DNA of 64,000 nt from the NCBI RefSeq assembly GCF_026745355.1, contig NC_079209.1, forward strand, positions 27,979,155-28,043,154, in the 5' to 3' direction. This DNA comes from Beta vulgaris subsp. vulgaris. Its lineage: Eukaryota; Streptophyta; Magnoliopsida; Caryophyllales; Amaranthaceae. The position numbers were made by a program, and so were the translations under genes. Of this stretch, positions 22,564 through 34,599 are shown piece after piece (position 1 is the stretch's first letter; each line of letters opens with the position of its first letter). The notes below the pieces were generated by a model. That model was given only the letters and a program-made list of their open reading frames with translations. It had not been told where the DNA came from and searched no databases.

Positions 22564-25500
22564 TAACATCCTGGTATGGAATGTCAGAGGACTAAATAAC
22601 AAAAATAAACAAAATGAAGTGAGAAGATTTATTGAATCTCACAACATTAAGTTATTTAGTCTTCTGGAAACTAGAGTTAAAGTTAAGAATTTAGGGAGTA
22701 TGTATATGAATGTTTGTAGTGGGTGGTGTTTTACTCACAACCTGAGTTGTCATGAAAATGGGAGGATTACAATTGGGTGGTGTCCTAATGCCTTTAATGT
22801 TGACATTAAAGTTGTGAATAGCCAGTTTATCCATTGTTGGGTTCAACCTAAATCTGGAGCTGCTGGGTTTGAATGTACTTTTGTATATGGTTTTAATGAC
22901 CAGCAAAATAGAATTGAGTTGTGGACAGGACTGAAGCAAATCTATTATGGTCTGGGTGGTGCCTGGCTAGTCCTGGGTGACTTTAATGCTATTTGTGATA
23001 CTGATGATAGGGTGGGCAGTATTGTGAGAAGATCTGAGTTAACCCCAATGTTAGAATGCATTACTGAGTGTCAATTCAGTGATGTTAAAGCTACAGGGAG
23101 ATATTACACATGGTGTAATAAGCAGGATGGTGATCATAGAGTTCTCTCTAGAATAGACAGGGTATTAGCTAACCAACAATGGATGGATAGCTATGACAAT
23201 GCCGAAGTTCATATTCTTCCTGAGGGAGAATATGATCATACACCCATCCTGGTGTGTATGTATCCTGATGTGAGTCTCAAAAAGCCATTTAGATTCTATA
23301 ATTACAGGTGTCAATATGATGAGCTGCTGGTAATTGTAAAAAAGGAGTGGGAGAAGCAGATTTATGGATGTGCTATGTATAGAGTTGTGCAGAAGTTGAG
23401 GAATATAAAGCTGGCTCTGAGAAGAATGAGGCAAAAAGGGTGGACAGATGCTGAAATAGATGTCAATAGTGCAAAAGCTAAGCTGGGGCTATCCAAAGAG
23501 CTATGCATGAGAACACTAGTGATGCTAGTTTTTGCACTACTGAAAAGGAGGCACAGGTTGTATACAAGCAAGCTAAGAAGAGACTTTACTCAAAACTTCA
23601 GCAACAAACAAAACTTAACTGGCTCAAATGTGGTGATGAAAATTCAAAAATTTTCTATCAAGCTCTCAAGGCTAGAAGAAGACACAATAGAATTCATGCC
23701 ATACATGATATGGATGGTAATTGGCTGAATAAGAAAGAGCAAGTGGAGGAAGCCTTTGTAAATTTTTATAAGAATTTATTTACTGGGACTGAACAAAAGA
23801 AGATAGTGCTGGAAGGGATAATGCAGAAGGGTAAGATGATTAATGAAGCCCACACTAGACTGCTGCTTACTGATTTCACAAAAGAGGATGTCAGAAGAGT
23901 GATGCATAACATCCCTAATGAGAAGGCTCCAGGAATTGATGGGTTCAATAGTTGTTTCTTCAAGCACTGCTGGGAAGTGATAGGTGATGACATAAGTGAA
24001 GCTGTGCTGGATTTTTTTAAAACTGGAAAGCTTCTGAAAGTAATTAATGTGACAACTCTAACCTTGATTCCAAAGGTTAAAGTCCCTGAGAATGTAAGTG
24101 AATTCCGCCCTATAGCTTGTTGTTTAATGTTGTACAAGTGTATTACCAAGTTGATCAGTGAGAGATTGAATAGTATTCTCCTAGAAATTGTTTCTAGCAA
24201 TCAGGGGGCCTTCATAACTCGAAGAAGTATTCTTCATAATGTATTGATTTGTCAGGATTTGATTAAACATTATAATAGAAACAATGTCAGGGCTGGGTGC
24301 ATGATGAAGTTGGACTTGAAAAAAGCTTATGATTCAGTCAATTGGGACTTTATCCAGCAAATGCTAGAGGGAGTGGGATTTCCTAGACATTTTGTTGATT
24401 TGATTATGGTGTGTGTGAGAACACCTAGGTTCTCCATTATGCTTAATGGAGTCCCTACTAGTTTCTTTGAAGCAAAGAGAGGCATTAGGCAAGGGGATCC
24501 AATGTCTCCCTTGCTTTTTGCTCTCTATATGGACTACCTTGACAGAATACTCTCATATGTAGAGGAGTTGGATGGTTTTAAATTCCATTCACAATGTAAA
24601 AGTATGCATCTCAAGCATCTATGTTTTGCAGATGACTTGTTGATGTTTTGCCATGGTGATATCAAGTCAATTTATATGTTATTACAGGGCTTCCAATTGT
24701 TCTCCCACACCTCAGGGCTGGAAATTAACAAGCAGAAGTCAGAGGTATTCTTTACTGGTATGAATCAGAATGATATCCAGAGAGTAAAAGATCTTACTGG
24801 GTTTAAAGTTGGCAAGCTACCTTTCACATACCTTGGAGTTCCAATTTCTACCTCAAAACTGAAAGCTAAAGTTTGTCAAAGTATGGTTGAAAAGATGATA
24901 ATCAGGATAAGAGTGTGGGGGACTTGACATCTATCTTTTGCTGCTAGGTGCCAATTAATCAACAGTGTGCTCATGAGCATTCACACTTACTGGGGGCAGC
25001 TATTTATCATCCCTAAAAGTATATTGAAAGAAGTGAATTCAATTTGTAGATGCTTTCTTTGGGCTGACACCCATAATGACACAAGACCAGGTGCTGTTGC
25101 TTGGGAAAAGTTGTGTAAAAAGAAAAAAGATGGTGGTTTGGGCTTCAGAGACACAGGGTTATGAAACATGGTTGCTCTTAGTAAGCTTGCCTGGGGAGTG
25201 GCACAAAAGCAAGACAACTTATGGGTGAAGTGGGTACATGGAGTCTACATTAAAGATTCAAACTGGGCCAGTTATACTGCCCCTACCCATGCCAGCTGGG
25301 CATGGAAGTATATCTGTCAAGCAAAAAACATGATGACTGAGAAGATTAATGGTAGCCAGTGGCTCATAAATGGCCAATTTAGCATCAAGCAATATTACCA
25401 GATATTACTGAAGGGCAGCAGACAAGTAAACTGGGCTAGATATCTCTGGAATAGGTACTCTATTCCTAAACACAGACTAATTATGTGGTTGGCCATTCAG

Positions 25501-25929
25501 AACAGACTCAAAACCAGGCAAAGATTAAAGCAAATGAAGATATGTATGGATGACCAATGCTTGCTTTGTCAACAACAACCTGAAACTATCACTCACTTGC
25601 TATTTGAGTGTAAATTTAGTGAGCTGTGTATCTCACAGGTGCTGCAATGGCTTGGAGTTACATGGAGACCAAGAAACTTGACCCAGCCATGCAGATGGAC
25701 AATGAACAGATATAAAGGAAATAGGACTAGGAAAATGGTCTTGCTAGCAGCAATAGCTGCTACTGTTTATGTTATTTGGAGAAACAGGAACTCTGCTCAC
25801 TGGGATCAGATGATAATGACTATTAGCAAAGCAGTGCAGGAAACCAAAATGAATGTAAAACTGAGAATTACTCAGATTCTTAGTGCTAAGGTTACAGAAA
25901 TTGATAGGAGATGGATTGAAGATTTGTAA
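22556..25929 (+). pseudogene. LINE ORF2: endonuclease, reverse transcriptase, zf-RVT
   Basis: The N-terminal endonuclease (LVWNVRGLNNKNKQNEVRRF, LLETRVK, LVLGDFNAI, SRIDRVL, YDHTPILV) nicks the target DNA. The RT domain has KAPGIDGFNSCFFKHCW, FRPIACC, KLDLKKAYDSVNWDFI, GIRQGDPMSPLLFALYMDYL and the active site CFADDLLMF. A zf-RVT domain (YSIPKHRLIMWLAIQNRL, CLLCQQQPETITHLLFEC) is near the end. Three lesions only: a one-base frameshift near 23495-23505, a TGA at 24925-24927 (Arg expected before HLSFA) and a TGA at 25162-25164 (Trp expected). No RNase H domain is present. Apart from these the chain is continuous to 25929. Confidence 0.9.
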
Positions 25930-26022
25930 AGTTGGGCATGTCCAACTGTAGTATGTTTGCTGGCTTATTGAGCTAGCTTAGGCTGTTTGTGTGGGTTGTG
26001 CTATGAATCTTTCTTAACTTCC

Positions 26023-26040
26023 AAAAAAAAAAAAAAAAAA
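26023..26040 (+). other. LINE poly-A tail
   Basis: A run of 18 A residues ends the element about 95 bp after the ORF2 stop. It marks target-primed reverse transcription. Confidence 0.8.
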
Positions 26041-26386
26041 TTAAAAACTAAAATTTGGTGTATTGTGTGTGGATAATTGGTTTAGGTTTGGTTTATTTGG
26101 TTTAGTAATTTTTTATGATGATTTTTAATTTTCCTATTTGCAATTTTGAGAGCTAATAAGCTCAATTTTGCATGCACTAGAGATTACTCAAAAAATTATA
26201 AATTTAGTGATGTTAGAAGGCATTGGAAAATTTTTGTGTCATGGTGAGTGAATCCACTAAAATTGTTGCAAAATTGTTGTATGAGGGTGAGTGGATCGAC
26301 CAATACACAAGAAGAATTAATAACTATGAAATGAAACACCACCCTACCATCATTTTATATGTAAACTAGAACAAGGAGAAGAATTA
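26041..26386. other. Non-coding stretch between LINE and kinase pseudogene
   Basis: A/T-rich sequence. No ORF or repeat of note is seen. Confidence 0.4.
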
Positions 26387-27047
26387 CAGAACGAAAGGGA
26401 AACTCATCTATCTCAAGCATGTGCACAATCTGTCCTATCTATGGCCGTTTATTGGCATCCAAATCTATGCAGTGCAGGCAGATTAATAAGACCCACTTTG
26501 GTGCTGTAGAAGATGGTTGAACACTAATGAATGGATCCACCACTTCTACATGTCAACTTGCAACCATTCCCTTGAACCAATCGACCAAGTTCATTTGTAA
26601 TTGACGAAAGCACATAACAAAACAACATAAACTTTCTAGTGCAGGCAAATAAAGAACAGAAGCCAAAATACCTCTCCAAGTGGCTAAGAATAATCAACTG
26701 GGCACCTTCATGTGATCAACTCCATAAGCAAAACATCAAAACTGTACACATCACTTCCCTCACTAAGCAAACGTGTGCTTGCATACTCGGGGGACACATA
26801 CCTGCAGAATTAAAACCAGTATTAGAATCGAGCTTTCACAGTCACATGATAAATTATCAAAGATAGCTAGAGAAGACAAACCCAAATGTTCCCATGACTC
26901 TGGTAGTCACGTAGGTTGCCTCGGATCCAAGAGCTTGGCTAGTCCAAAGTCGGATACTTTTGCATTCCAATTTTTGTCACGAAGAATATTACTAGACTTG
27001 ATATCACGATGAACAACCTTCGGTTCATACCCTCGTACAATAAGACA
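26387..27047 (-). pseudogene. Receptor-like serine/threonine kinase fragment, introns retained
   Basis: C-terminal half of a plant receptor-like kinase, read on the minus strand. Exon 1 (about 27047-26882): [15 protein letters not shown] (catalytic loop), [10 protein letters not shown] (Mg-binding DFG), then after a 1-bp deletion [16 protein letters not shown]. An 80-bp GT-AG intron (26881-26802) follows. Exon 2 (26801-26672): [28 protein letters not shown]. Exon 3 (about 26592-26387): NLVDWFKGMVAS, VVDPFISVQPS, CIDLDANKRP, IGQIVHMLE.DEFPFRS. The order and wording are those of the Arabidopsis At4g34500/At1g56720-type kinases. In-frame stops in exon 3 (after MVAS and KRP) and one in exon 2, plus two 1-bp deletions, make it a pseudogene. 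Retained introns show a DNA-level duplication, not retroposition. The extracellular and N-lobe parts are absent. Confidence 0.85.
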
Positions 27048-28129
27048 TTATGTGGAAGAGATTAATGACATTAGTAGCTATACATGTTTGGAAGAGTGAA
27101 AAGAAATGGAAGATTATAAATTATATCCCATTGAAATACTCACTCTGTTAACAATTATGACGTATATATTGTTTTGGATGTCTAAAAAAGTTATCAACTT
27201 CAACCAACCACTTTCTTTCCGTTGGTGCTTCGGTTCTTTGTTGGGGGGAGTCTTACTGAGACCTTAAAGCAGTTTTTCAAATATGGACTTTAATACCAAT
27301 GTCGTAATGGGTAAAATAAGCACTCTTCTTGAGCTAGTGTGTTCTTACATCTTAATGACTCCGACCTCCCTCTAAAACAAAAGTGTGTGTTTTCTCTATT
27401 ACTTTTTGGTGTGCAAGATTAATTAGATGAAAATCTTGAAGTTGAAGTGATTTAACACATGCACTAAACATGATCAACAACTTTTAGAATTTCAATGCTG
27501 TCTATTTGAACTTTTTGGGTGTGCGCTCAAATGATTCACTTTTAAAATAGATCTGAGTTGATATTGTATATGTATCACTGACTAATATAGGTCTTCTAAT
27601 GTTACACTATCTTATGGAATCGCTACCTCATCCTGAACTGAATTGTGATCATTAAATAACTACTCCCTCTTTTCTTCTGAGTGATGTTTTGGCATCTCTT
27701 TTAAATTTTTTTCCTCATATGAAGAAACTAGGTGAATTTATATTTTTTGGATATGTCATTTTGCCGGTTATGAGGCTTTATATAGAAAACTTTATTCCAT
27801 GTGCATTTGTTCAATTGTTGTCATGAGGTATCTGCCACTTTTTTTTCTTCTTATTGCAAGTTTCATCTGCCACCTACAAATTCATTAAGAAGAGAAATTA
27901 TGAAAACATCTGTGCCTATGTATGTTTGAGTTTATGTAGAGGACATGCCTTAAATATGCATACATGCAATTATAACTAGTCATATCTGCCTTTTCTAATT
28001 TTACTAGTAGGTGAACATGGATGTGATCATAGTGATGGCAGTTGTCATGATTCCTGGCCATTAGTGCACCACTTGTTCTTTTCATTATATTGGACTTTTC
28101 GTAATTATCTTTTATATACTGAGTTGATA
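27048..28129. other. Non-coding stretch
   Basis: A/T-rich sequence without recognisable genes or repeats. Confidence 0.4.
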
Positions 28130-29690
28130 TTATCGTTGCTGGAAATTTTAGCTGATATGCTCCCTGATGGAAATTAACTGCCAAAGTTGTCTATTATGCT
28201 AAGAAACTCATCTCTCCTTTTGGTTTAATGTACCAGTAGTACATGCTTGTCCTAATAATAGTGTGATTTATCATAATGAGTATGATGATTTAGATGAGTG
28301 TCCACGTTATGGATTGTTGAGGTAAAAGCGTGAAGAATCTGGGGTAGTGAAGGACCACTAGCTAAGGTGTTATGGTATCTACCCATAATACCTTGATTTA
28401 AGCGCATGTTCTCAATTAAAGAAGATGCAAACAATTTGAGGTGACATGCCAATCGTAGGAAAAAAGACGGTATGTTGAAGCATCCGACTGATTCGCTTGA
28501 GTGGATAGTTTTAACAGGGTGCATGAGGCATTTGGTGATGAGAACAGGAATCCAAGGCTTGGATTATGTACGAATGGCATGAATCCTTTTGACAATCTTA
28601 TTTCTCAGCACATTACACGACCAATAGTTTTAGTGGTTTATAACTTGCCTCCTTGGTTGTGCATGAAACGCAAGCACATCATGTTGTCACTTCTCATATC
28701 GGCGCCGAAACAATTTGGAAATGAAATAGATGTATAACTCCAACCGCTGGTTTAAGATTTACAGAAGATGTGGATTGGAGGAGTATTAGTATTTGATGTG
28801 TATGCTAATAAGATGTTGACTTTGTGTATCATGCTTTTATGTACAATGAATGATTATCCCAACTTATGAGAACTTATTTGGGTATAAGACCAGAGGAAAA
28901 AACTGTGCTCGATTTGCATAGATGACATGGAGGCTACACACCTTAAGGGAAACAATCATGTCTATATGCGCAAACGAAGGATTCTTAGACGCGAACATCC
29001 CTATCGGTTTAAGAAAAAAGGCATTCGATGGGAAGGTTGAAGAGGAAGTTGCTTGTAGACCATTAATTGGTATTGAAGTTTATAATCAGGTTAAGGGCAT
29101 TGAAACCATCTTTGATAAACTTGCGAGTGAAGCAGATGGAGCTATGAGATTATGGAAAAAAGGCGTACATTTTTTGGAAACTTCAATATTGGAAAGATCT
29201 ATAGGTCATACATTATTTGTATCTCATGCACATAGAGAATAATGTTTACGACACTATTCTTGCGAAACATATGAATATTTTGGACAAGACAAGAAATGTT
29301 AAGGCGTCACGAGTTTACTTGGAAAAACAGGGGCTTCGACTTGAGTTGTGGGCTCAGAAAAGGGACAGAAGGAAGAATAAAGGAATGAAGGAAAGGGTTG
29401 ATGAGGAAACTGGGAAAAGAAAAAAGAAGATGGAGGATTCGGAGAAGAATTATTTGCCACCAGCTTCTCACGCTGTCGAGAGAGCAGAGAAACAGATTTT
29501 TGTGAGTCGCTTTATGGCATTAAGGTTCCAACTAGCTACTCATTGAATATGAAGCAATTTGTTACCTTAAATGGTGAGTAGAAGTTATCGAGTATGAAAT
29601 CTCACGATTATCGTGTCATGATGCAAGTATTCTTAATGATTGCAATTTGTGGGATTCTTCCAAAGCATGTGAGGACACCATTATAAAACT
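28130..29690 (+). pseudogene. CACTA (En/Spm) TNP2-like transposase fragment
   Basis: Successive frames give the same protein as the larger CACTA gene at 43611-63883. Seen are LLEILADMLPDG and YYAKKLISPFGL (28130-28230), RCYGIYP and FKRMFS (about 28370-28420), HANRRKKDG (about 28445), FNRVHEAFGDENRNPRLGL (28505), VLVVYNLPPWLCMKRKHIML (28640-28690), VFDVYANKM (about 28790), and from 29217 a tail resembling VKASRVYLEKQG, ELWAQKRDRRK and SEKNYLPPA. Stops occur about every 50-100 codons. It ends abruptly at about 29690 where a gypsy RT fragment begins. It is an older relative of the CACTA in the right half of the window. Confidence 0.75.
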
Positions 29691-29694
29691 TTGT

Positions 29695-30600
29695 TCATTT
29701 TACAGCGCCAATGCCAACCCCACTAGCATAACATTCAACCTCAAAAGGTTGGGTGAAATCTGGAAGTGCAAGAATAGGGGTAAATGCACAACAAGTCTTT
29801 AATGCTATTAAATGCTTGTTGAGCGGCCTTGGTCCATGTAAACTTCCCTTAATTCATACATTCAGTCATAGGAGCTACAATACTAATAAAGTTGTGCACA
29901 AACCTTCTATAAAAAAAGGTTAGACCATGAATGAACGTACCTTTGAAATGGTAGAAGGAATAGGCTAACTCCTGATTGCCTCTACTTTGGATGGATCAAC
30001 TAACACGCCGTCTTTGGATAGAAATGTAGCCCAAGAATGTAACACTAGGAACTAGAAAATAGCACTTCTCTAGATTCCCATATAGCTTCTGTTTGCGCAA
30101 CACCTCAAAGACTTTTCCTAGGTGAGTTAGATGCGCCACAACAGTTCTGCTATACACAAGGATGTCATTAAGATACACCACCGCAAATCTGCCTAAGAAA
30201 GGCTTCAACACGTGATTCATCAACCTCATGAATGTGCTAGGTGCATTAGTAAGTCCAAATGGCATGACAAGCCACTCATATAGCCCCATCTTAGTCTTCA
30301 AGGCTTTCCACTCATCTCCTTCTCTCATCCTGATTTGATGGTGACCACTCCTCAAATCAATCTTAGAGAAGATAGTAGAACCATCTAGCTCATCAAGCAG
30401 GTCATCCAATCTAGGGATAGGAAAATTATATTTCACAGTAATGTTGTTAACAGCCCTACTATCAATGCACATGCGCCAAGTACCATCCTTCTTAGGTACC
30501 AACAATGCAGGAATGGCACATGGACTCATGCTCTCACGTACTTATCCTCTAGACATCAATTCTTCAATTTGCCTTTGTAGTTCTTGTGTCTCTTGAGTAT
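29695..30600 (-). pseudogene. Ty3/gypsy reverse transcriptase fragment (chromovirus-like)
   Basis: The ORF 29996-30529 reads [35 protein letters not shown] (first catalytic Asp), [19 protein letters not shown] and [11 protein letters not shown]. The last is the active-site box, with Asn in place of the first Asp of the usual Y.DD. Upstream (30530-30600) RQIEELMSRGYV fits the usual start of RT. Downstream to 29695 the connection domain and the start of RNase H follow in broken frames (DPSKVEAIRSW, YRRFVHNFISIVAPMTEC, FTWTKAAQQAFN, FEVECYASGVGIGAV). No LTRs can be assigned to it, and it stops at the CACTA fragment. Confidence 0.75.
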
Positions 30601-30604
30601 TACA

Positions 30605-32199
30605 TGATAAGTTGATATTAGTCTATCATTTAGATGCATTTTAAGTCTCATTTATCTTAGTTTTAGACCATTTAGATTGCATTTGTGCATTATTTAGGTT
30701 CTTTTATAATCTATGTTACTTTCCTGGATTGTTTGGTATTTTGATATAATTCCAGGTAATCTATACTCCTATGGAAGGACATGACTAGTAAGGCATTTGG
30801 ATGACCTTTGAAACGACATAACATGTGTCCAAAATGGATTGGAATTGGAGAAGATACAAACCGCTTTTCACACTTGTGTGAAATATGACACCTCTTTACT
30901 ACTTTGATCATAAATTTTCACACATAAATTATAATAAGGTAATTCTTACTGGGTTCGAATGTAGACTTCAAGAGCTTTCCAATGGTATATTACACGAATC
31001 AACTGAAGCTCTGGATCAAAAGTTATAGATGTTCGAAGTTGAGCTGTTTGCGTCTGCTCTACCAACACGTCCGTGTCACCCTGCTCTCCATAATTTAGTT
31101 TGCTACTGATCTCAGTAATCCATGGCAACATGCCTGTGTCATATGTGACACGTCCATGTTGCTCCACTTTTCCAGAAACAGAAACGTTTGACCCCATGTC
31201 ACTTTTGACACGTCCTTGTTGACCTGCTTTTCCGTCAGGGTTTTTATTAAGTTTGTTCTAATTTCCGAAAACTATAAATACTTTCTTAGTAATATTATTT
31301 CGACACTTAGGTTTTATTATTCACTTTTACAGAGTTTTTGAGAGAAAACTCCATTATTGAATCTTGAATTCTACAAGTTTGATCCATTCAAGTAAAGACT
31401 AAGTTTTTCTAATCTCCTTTTTTCCTTTATTATTATTATGTCTTTCAACTTATTAATTAATTTCTTTGTTATTTCAATTATGAGTGACTAGTTTTATAAT
31501 CTAGGGTTAAGATGAATCCTAGTAATGATTAATGCACGAATCCCTCCCATAATCCCAATTTGATGTGATTAATTGTTCTTGCTTGATTAAGTTGTGCTTA
31601 TTTTCATTATCATACTAGGGATAGATGATTTTGAATTGATTCCTTACGTCTTGTTTTCGATGGGAATTGAATCTCCATGGATTTGTTGATTCAATCAATA
31701 GTATGAATATCTCTATGGGAATAAATAGATAGGATTATTAGGAATTTATTTTGATGCGATGTTTAATGTCTCTTTCTTGCATGATTCCATGGGAATAGGT
31801 TTGATTGCTTGTGTAGAGTAGCCATAGGTACTCGGGAAAGATCTTTAGTAGTTATAGAGTGCATTACTCCTTTTGAATCATTGATTATGTTTATTGGGAT
31901 GAGAATTATTCATCTATTATTCATGCTTGTGTAGTTCTTAGTAGTTGTCATAGGTACTCGAGAAAGGTCTTTATTGATTGATTATACCTTGTGTAGTTCT
32001 TAGTAGTTGTCATAATTTAGCATTATTATTAGTTCAGCACCTTTTTCATCATTGTTTGTCACTTGTTTAGTTAAATTGAGTCGTAATTTCTAGTGTTTGA
32101 TATCGTTTGTCCCTGTGCCTTCGTCTTGACTTACCCTGCTACATAGTTAGGAGGATTAGTTAGGAAATAATTTTTCTTAGGTGCGCAACACGCCTATCA
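30605..32199 (+). repeat. LTR of the Athila-like element (1,595 bp)
   Basis: Begins TGATAAGTTGATAT and ends ACGCCTATCA, next to the PBS. A TATA box (tataaata, 31273-31280) lies about 670 bp into the LTR, as expected for the U3/R border. Confidence 0.7.
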
Positions 32200-32204
32200 A
32201 ATTT

Positions 32205-32222
32205 TGGAGCCATTGCCGGGGA
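32205..32222 (+). other. Primer binding site of the Athila-like element
   Basis: TGGAGCCATTGCCGGGGA differs at two positions from the common plant gypsy site TGGCGCCGTTGCCGGGGA. It lies five bases after the LTR. Confidence 0.7.
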
Positions 32223-32429
32223 CTAATGGTATTATTTGATTTATTTAGGTAAACTTATTTTTGTTCGATCATTGTTACTCTATTTGTTGTTTGATCTCTT
32301 TTCTTTCAGCCTTTTTGTTGCATGCCCGCTCGTAGCTAGGGTTCACAAGATTTAATTACTCTTGATCGCGAGATCGAAGCTACAACAAGGAGATTAGGAG
32401 GTCAAATAAGAAAACAACAAGAATCAATA

Positions 32430-33650
32430 ATGGGAGACAAAGCACCACCAAAGTTTCTACGGGAATATGATATGCCCGATGAGACCACCACCACCATTAC
32501 CAGACCAACTACAATTGCTACACATTTCGAGCTCAAGCCACAGTTCATTCAGTTCATGTCACTGGACTCATATGATGGAACACCCAAAGAGAGCCCAACT
32601 GATCATTTGGCTAACTTCCTAGAGAAGTGCAATACTTTGAAATTAACATATGTTTCTGACGATTTGACTCAATATTGTGCTTTTCCTTTTTCTCTCAGGG
32701 ACGAAGCAAACGAATGGTTGAAAGAAGAAGAAGTGAGAAAGATTGCCACATGGCCAGAACTAAAAAAGGCCTTTCTTTACAAGTTCTTCCCTCCTATGAG
32801 AACTTCCAAGTTCAGAAATGAGATATCTCGTTTTAAACAACATGAATTGGAGTCTCTCTATGAGGCATGACAGATATACAAGGCTTTGCAAAGACATTGC
32901 CCACACCATGGCGTTCCTGAGTGGCTATTGATTCAGACATTTTACAATGGTCTGAAGCATGATGTTCAAAGTTCTATTGATGCTGCATCTGGCGGTACTT
33001 TCATGGCCAAAACTCTGGCAGCTGCAAAGACATTGTTGGATGAGATGGCTGCCAACAATTATTAGAATGATTGGAGTGTGTCTCGTGGAGCCCCTAAAAG
33101 GGGAGGTAAGTATGAGGTTAATGCTATTACTGCTTTATCTAACACTGTGCAAGTTTTGGCAGCTAAGGTTGACCAATTGAGTAGCTGATCAATAACACAT
33201 GTTTGTGAGATTTGTGAAGTGCAAGGTCACTCATTGAATGAGTGTCAATACAACACCATGGGAGTAATAACAGAGCAAGCTAATGCCCTCCTAAACACAA
33301 ACATAAGACAACAAAACAATCCATACTCAAACACATATAACCCAGGTTGGAAGAGTCATCCAAATTACTCCTACAAAAATACGCAACCTCAACCTCCACA
33401 CACAAACTACTCCCAACTACCCGGCTTCCAACAAAGACCACCTTTCAACCCCTCCTCCTCATCCTCAATATCCAACCTTGAAATCATCAAAGAGAATTTA
33501 GTTGCTTCTCATGGAAAGCAAATTGAATATCTAGCGAAGCAGAATGAGTTCTTCAGCAACCCCCTTCAACAAATTCATGCTCGTAATAAAATGATGGAGA
33601 ATCAGATGACCCAACTTTCTCAACAAATTAGTCACCTCTCAAAACCTTGA
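32430..33650 (+). pseudogene. gag of the Athila-like element
   Basis: From the ATG at 32430 the protein reads PPKFLREYDMPDE, ATHFELKPQFIQFM, SPTDHLANFLEKCNTLKL, WPELKKAFLYKFFPPMRTSKF and EISRFKQHELESLYEA, a retrotransposon gag domain. A TGA interrupts at 32868-32870; the domain continues with QRHCPHHGVPEWLLIQTFYNGL. A TAG (33063) and a TGA (33187) follow. The zinc knuckle CEICEVQGHSLNEC is at about 33210-33250, then an Asn/Gln/Pro-rich tail to 33650. The lesions are nonsense changes with the frame mostly kept. Confidence 0.75.
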
Positions 33651-33854
33651 GGCCAACTTCCAGGTTAAACTGAACCAAACCCAAATGGGTATATCCTTTC
33701 TATCTCATTGAGAAGTGGTAAAGAATTGTAAGATCCCTCAAGGATGGTGAATGACCAAAGGAAGAGTGTGAAAAAGTACAAAAAGCCGAGTGAATAAGAT
33801 CAAGGAGAAAAGTGTTGGAAGAGGAAGCTAAGGAGACTGAGAAAAAGGAACCTG

Positions 33855-34328
33855 TTGTTATACCTATTGCACCATATAAGTCACCTGTTTCATTCCCTCA
33901 TGCCATTGTCAATCTACGAGAAGCTTAATATGGGTGAACTGAAAACCACACGCATTTCCTTACAACTAGCAGATAGAACAATCAAGTTTCCCCTTGGCAT
34001 CCTTGAAGATGTTCCTCTTAGAGTCCGAAAATTTCTCATTCCATGTGATTTTGTTGTTATGGAAATGGAAGAAGATGCACACGCTTCCATCATTCTTGGA
34101 AGACCCTTTTTTGCCACTGCTGAAATAATAATTGATATGAAAAAGGGAAAAATCACCTTTGAAATAGGTGACGAGAAGATGGAGTACACACTCACAAACT
34201 CCATGGCTTCTCCATTTATGGGAGAAATTGTTGATAGAGTGTATGTTCTCAATGAGGATACCCCGGTTATATCTAGGACTCTTTCTTCTACGTCGATTGA
34301 GAGATCGCTTGCAAAAATCCAACATTAA
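33855..34328 (+). pseudogene. Retropepsin C-terminal part, Athila-like
   Basis: MPLSIYEKLNMGELKTTRIS, LADRTIKFPLGILEDVPLRV and HASIILGRPFFATAEIIID are the usual protease-domain blocks of Athila-type elements. The segment before MPLSIY that should contain the active-site Asp (DLGAS-type) is replaced by an unrelated HHISHLFHS, so the catalytic residue is lost. The frame then runs to a TAA at 34326-34328 instead of continuing to RT. Confidence 0.65.
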
Positions 34329-34599
34329 GTTTTTGAGATCAAGGCAGAGCAGTGCATTATAACGAAGACCTTGTCATCCACATTTACAATCTTGGAAAAC
34401 TTAAATACTTGGATGCAGTCACCAGGATTTCTTAACCCTTCGCTCTCCCCTCCTTAGTGAGGTTTTGTGAGTACCCTTCCCTTTTCTTTGTATCTACTCT
34501 TTACCTTTGTCACATTGCGGACATTGTGACATGCTAGCTTCGGGGAGGGTCACTTTTCAACACTTGTACATAATTGGCATTCTAGGATTTTGGCATTAT

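Larger units (their letters stand above)
21025..26040 (+). mobile_element. L1-type LINE, nearly intact
   Basis: A 5' untranslated region, ORF1 (21304-22563), ORF2 (22556-25929, one frameshift and two stops), a 3' untranslated region and a poly-A tail (about 26023-26040) define a non-LTR retrotransposon of the plant L1 type. The exact 5' end is uncertain, since no target duplication matching the sequence after the poly-A was found upstream. Two copies of a 52-bp tandem unit occur at 21025-21128, which may belong to the 5' UTR. The low number of lesions suggests a fairly recent insertion. Confidence 0.85.
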
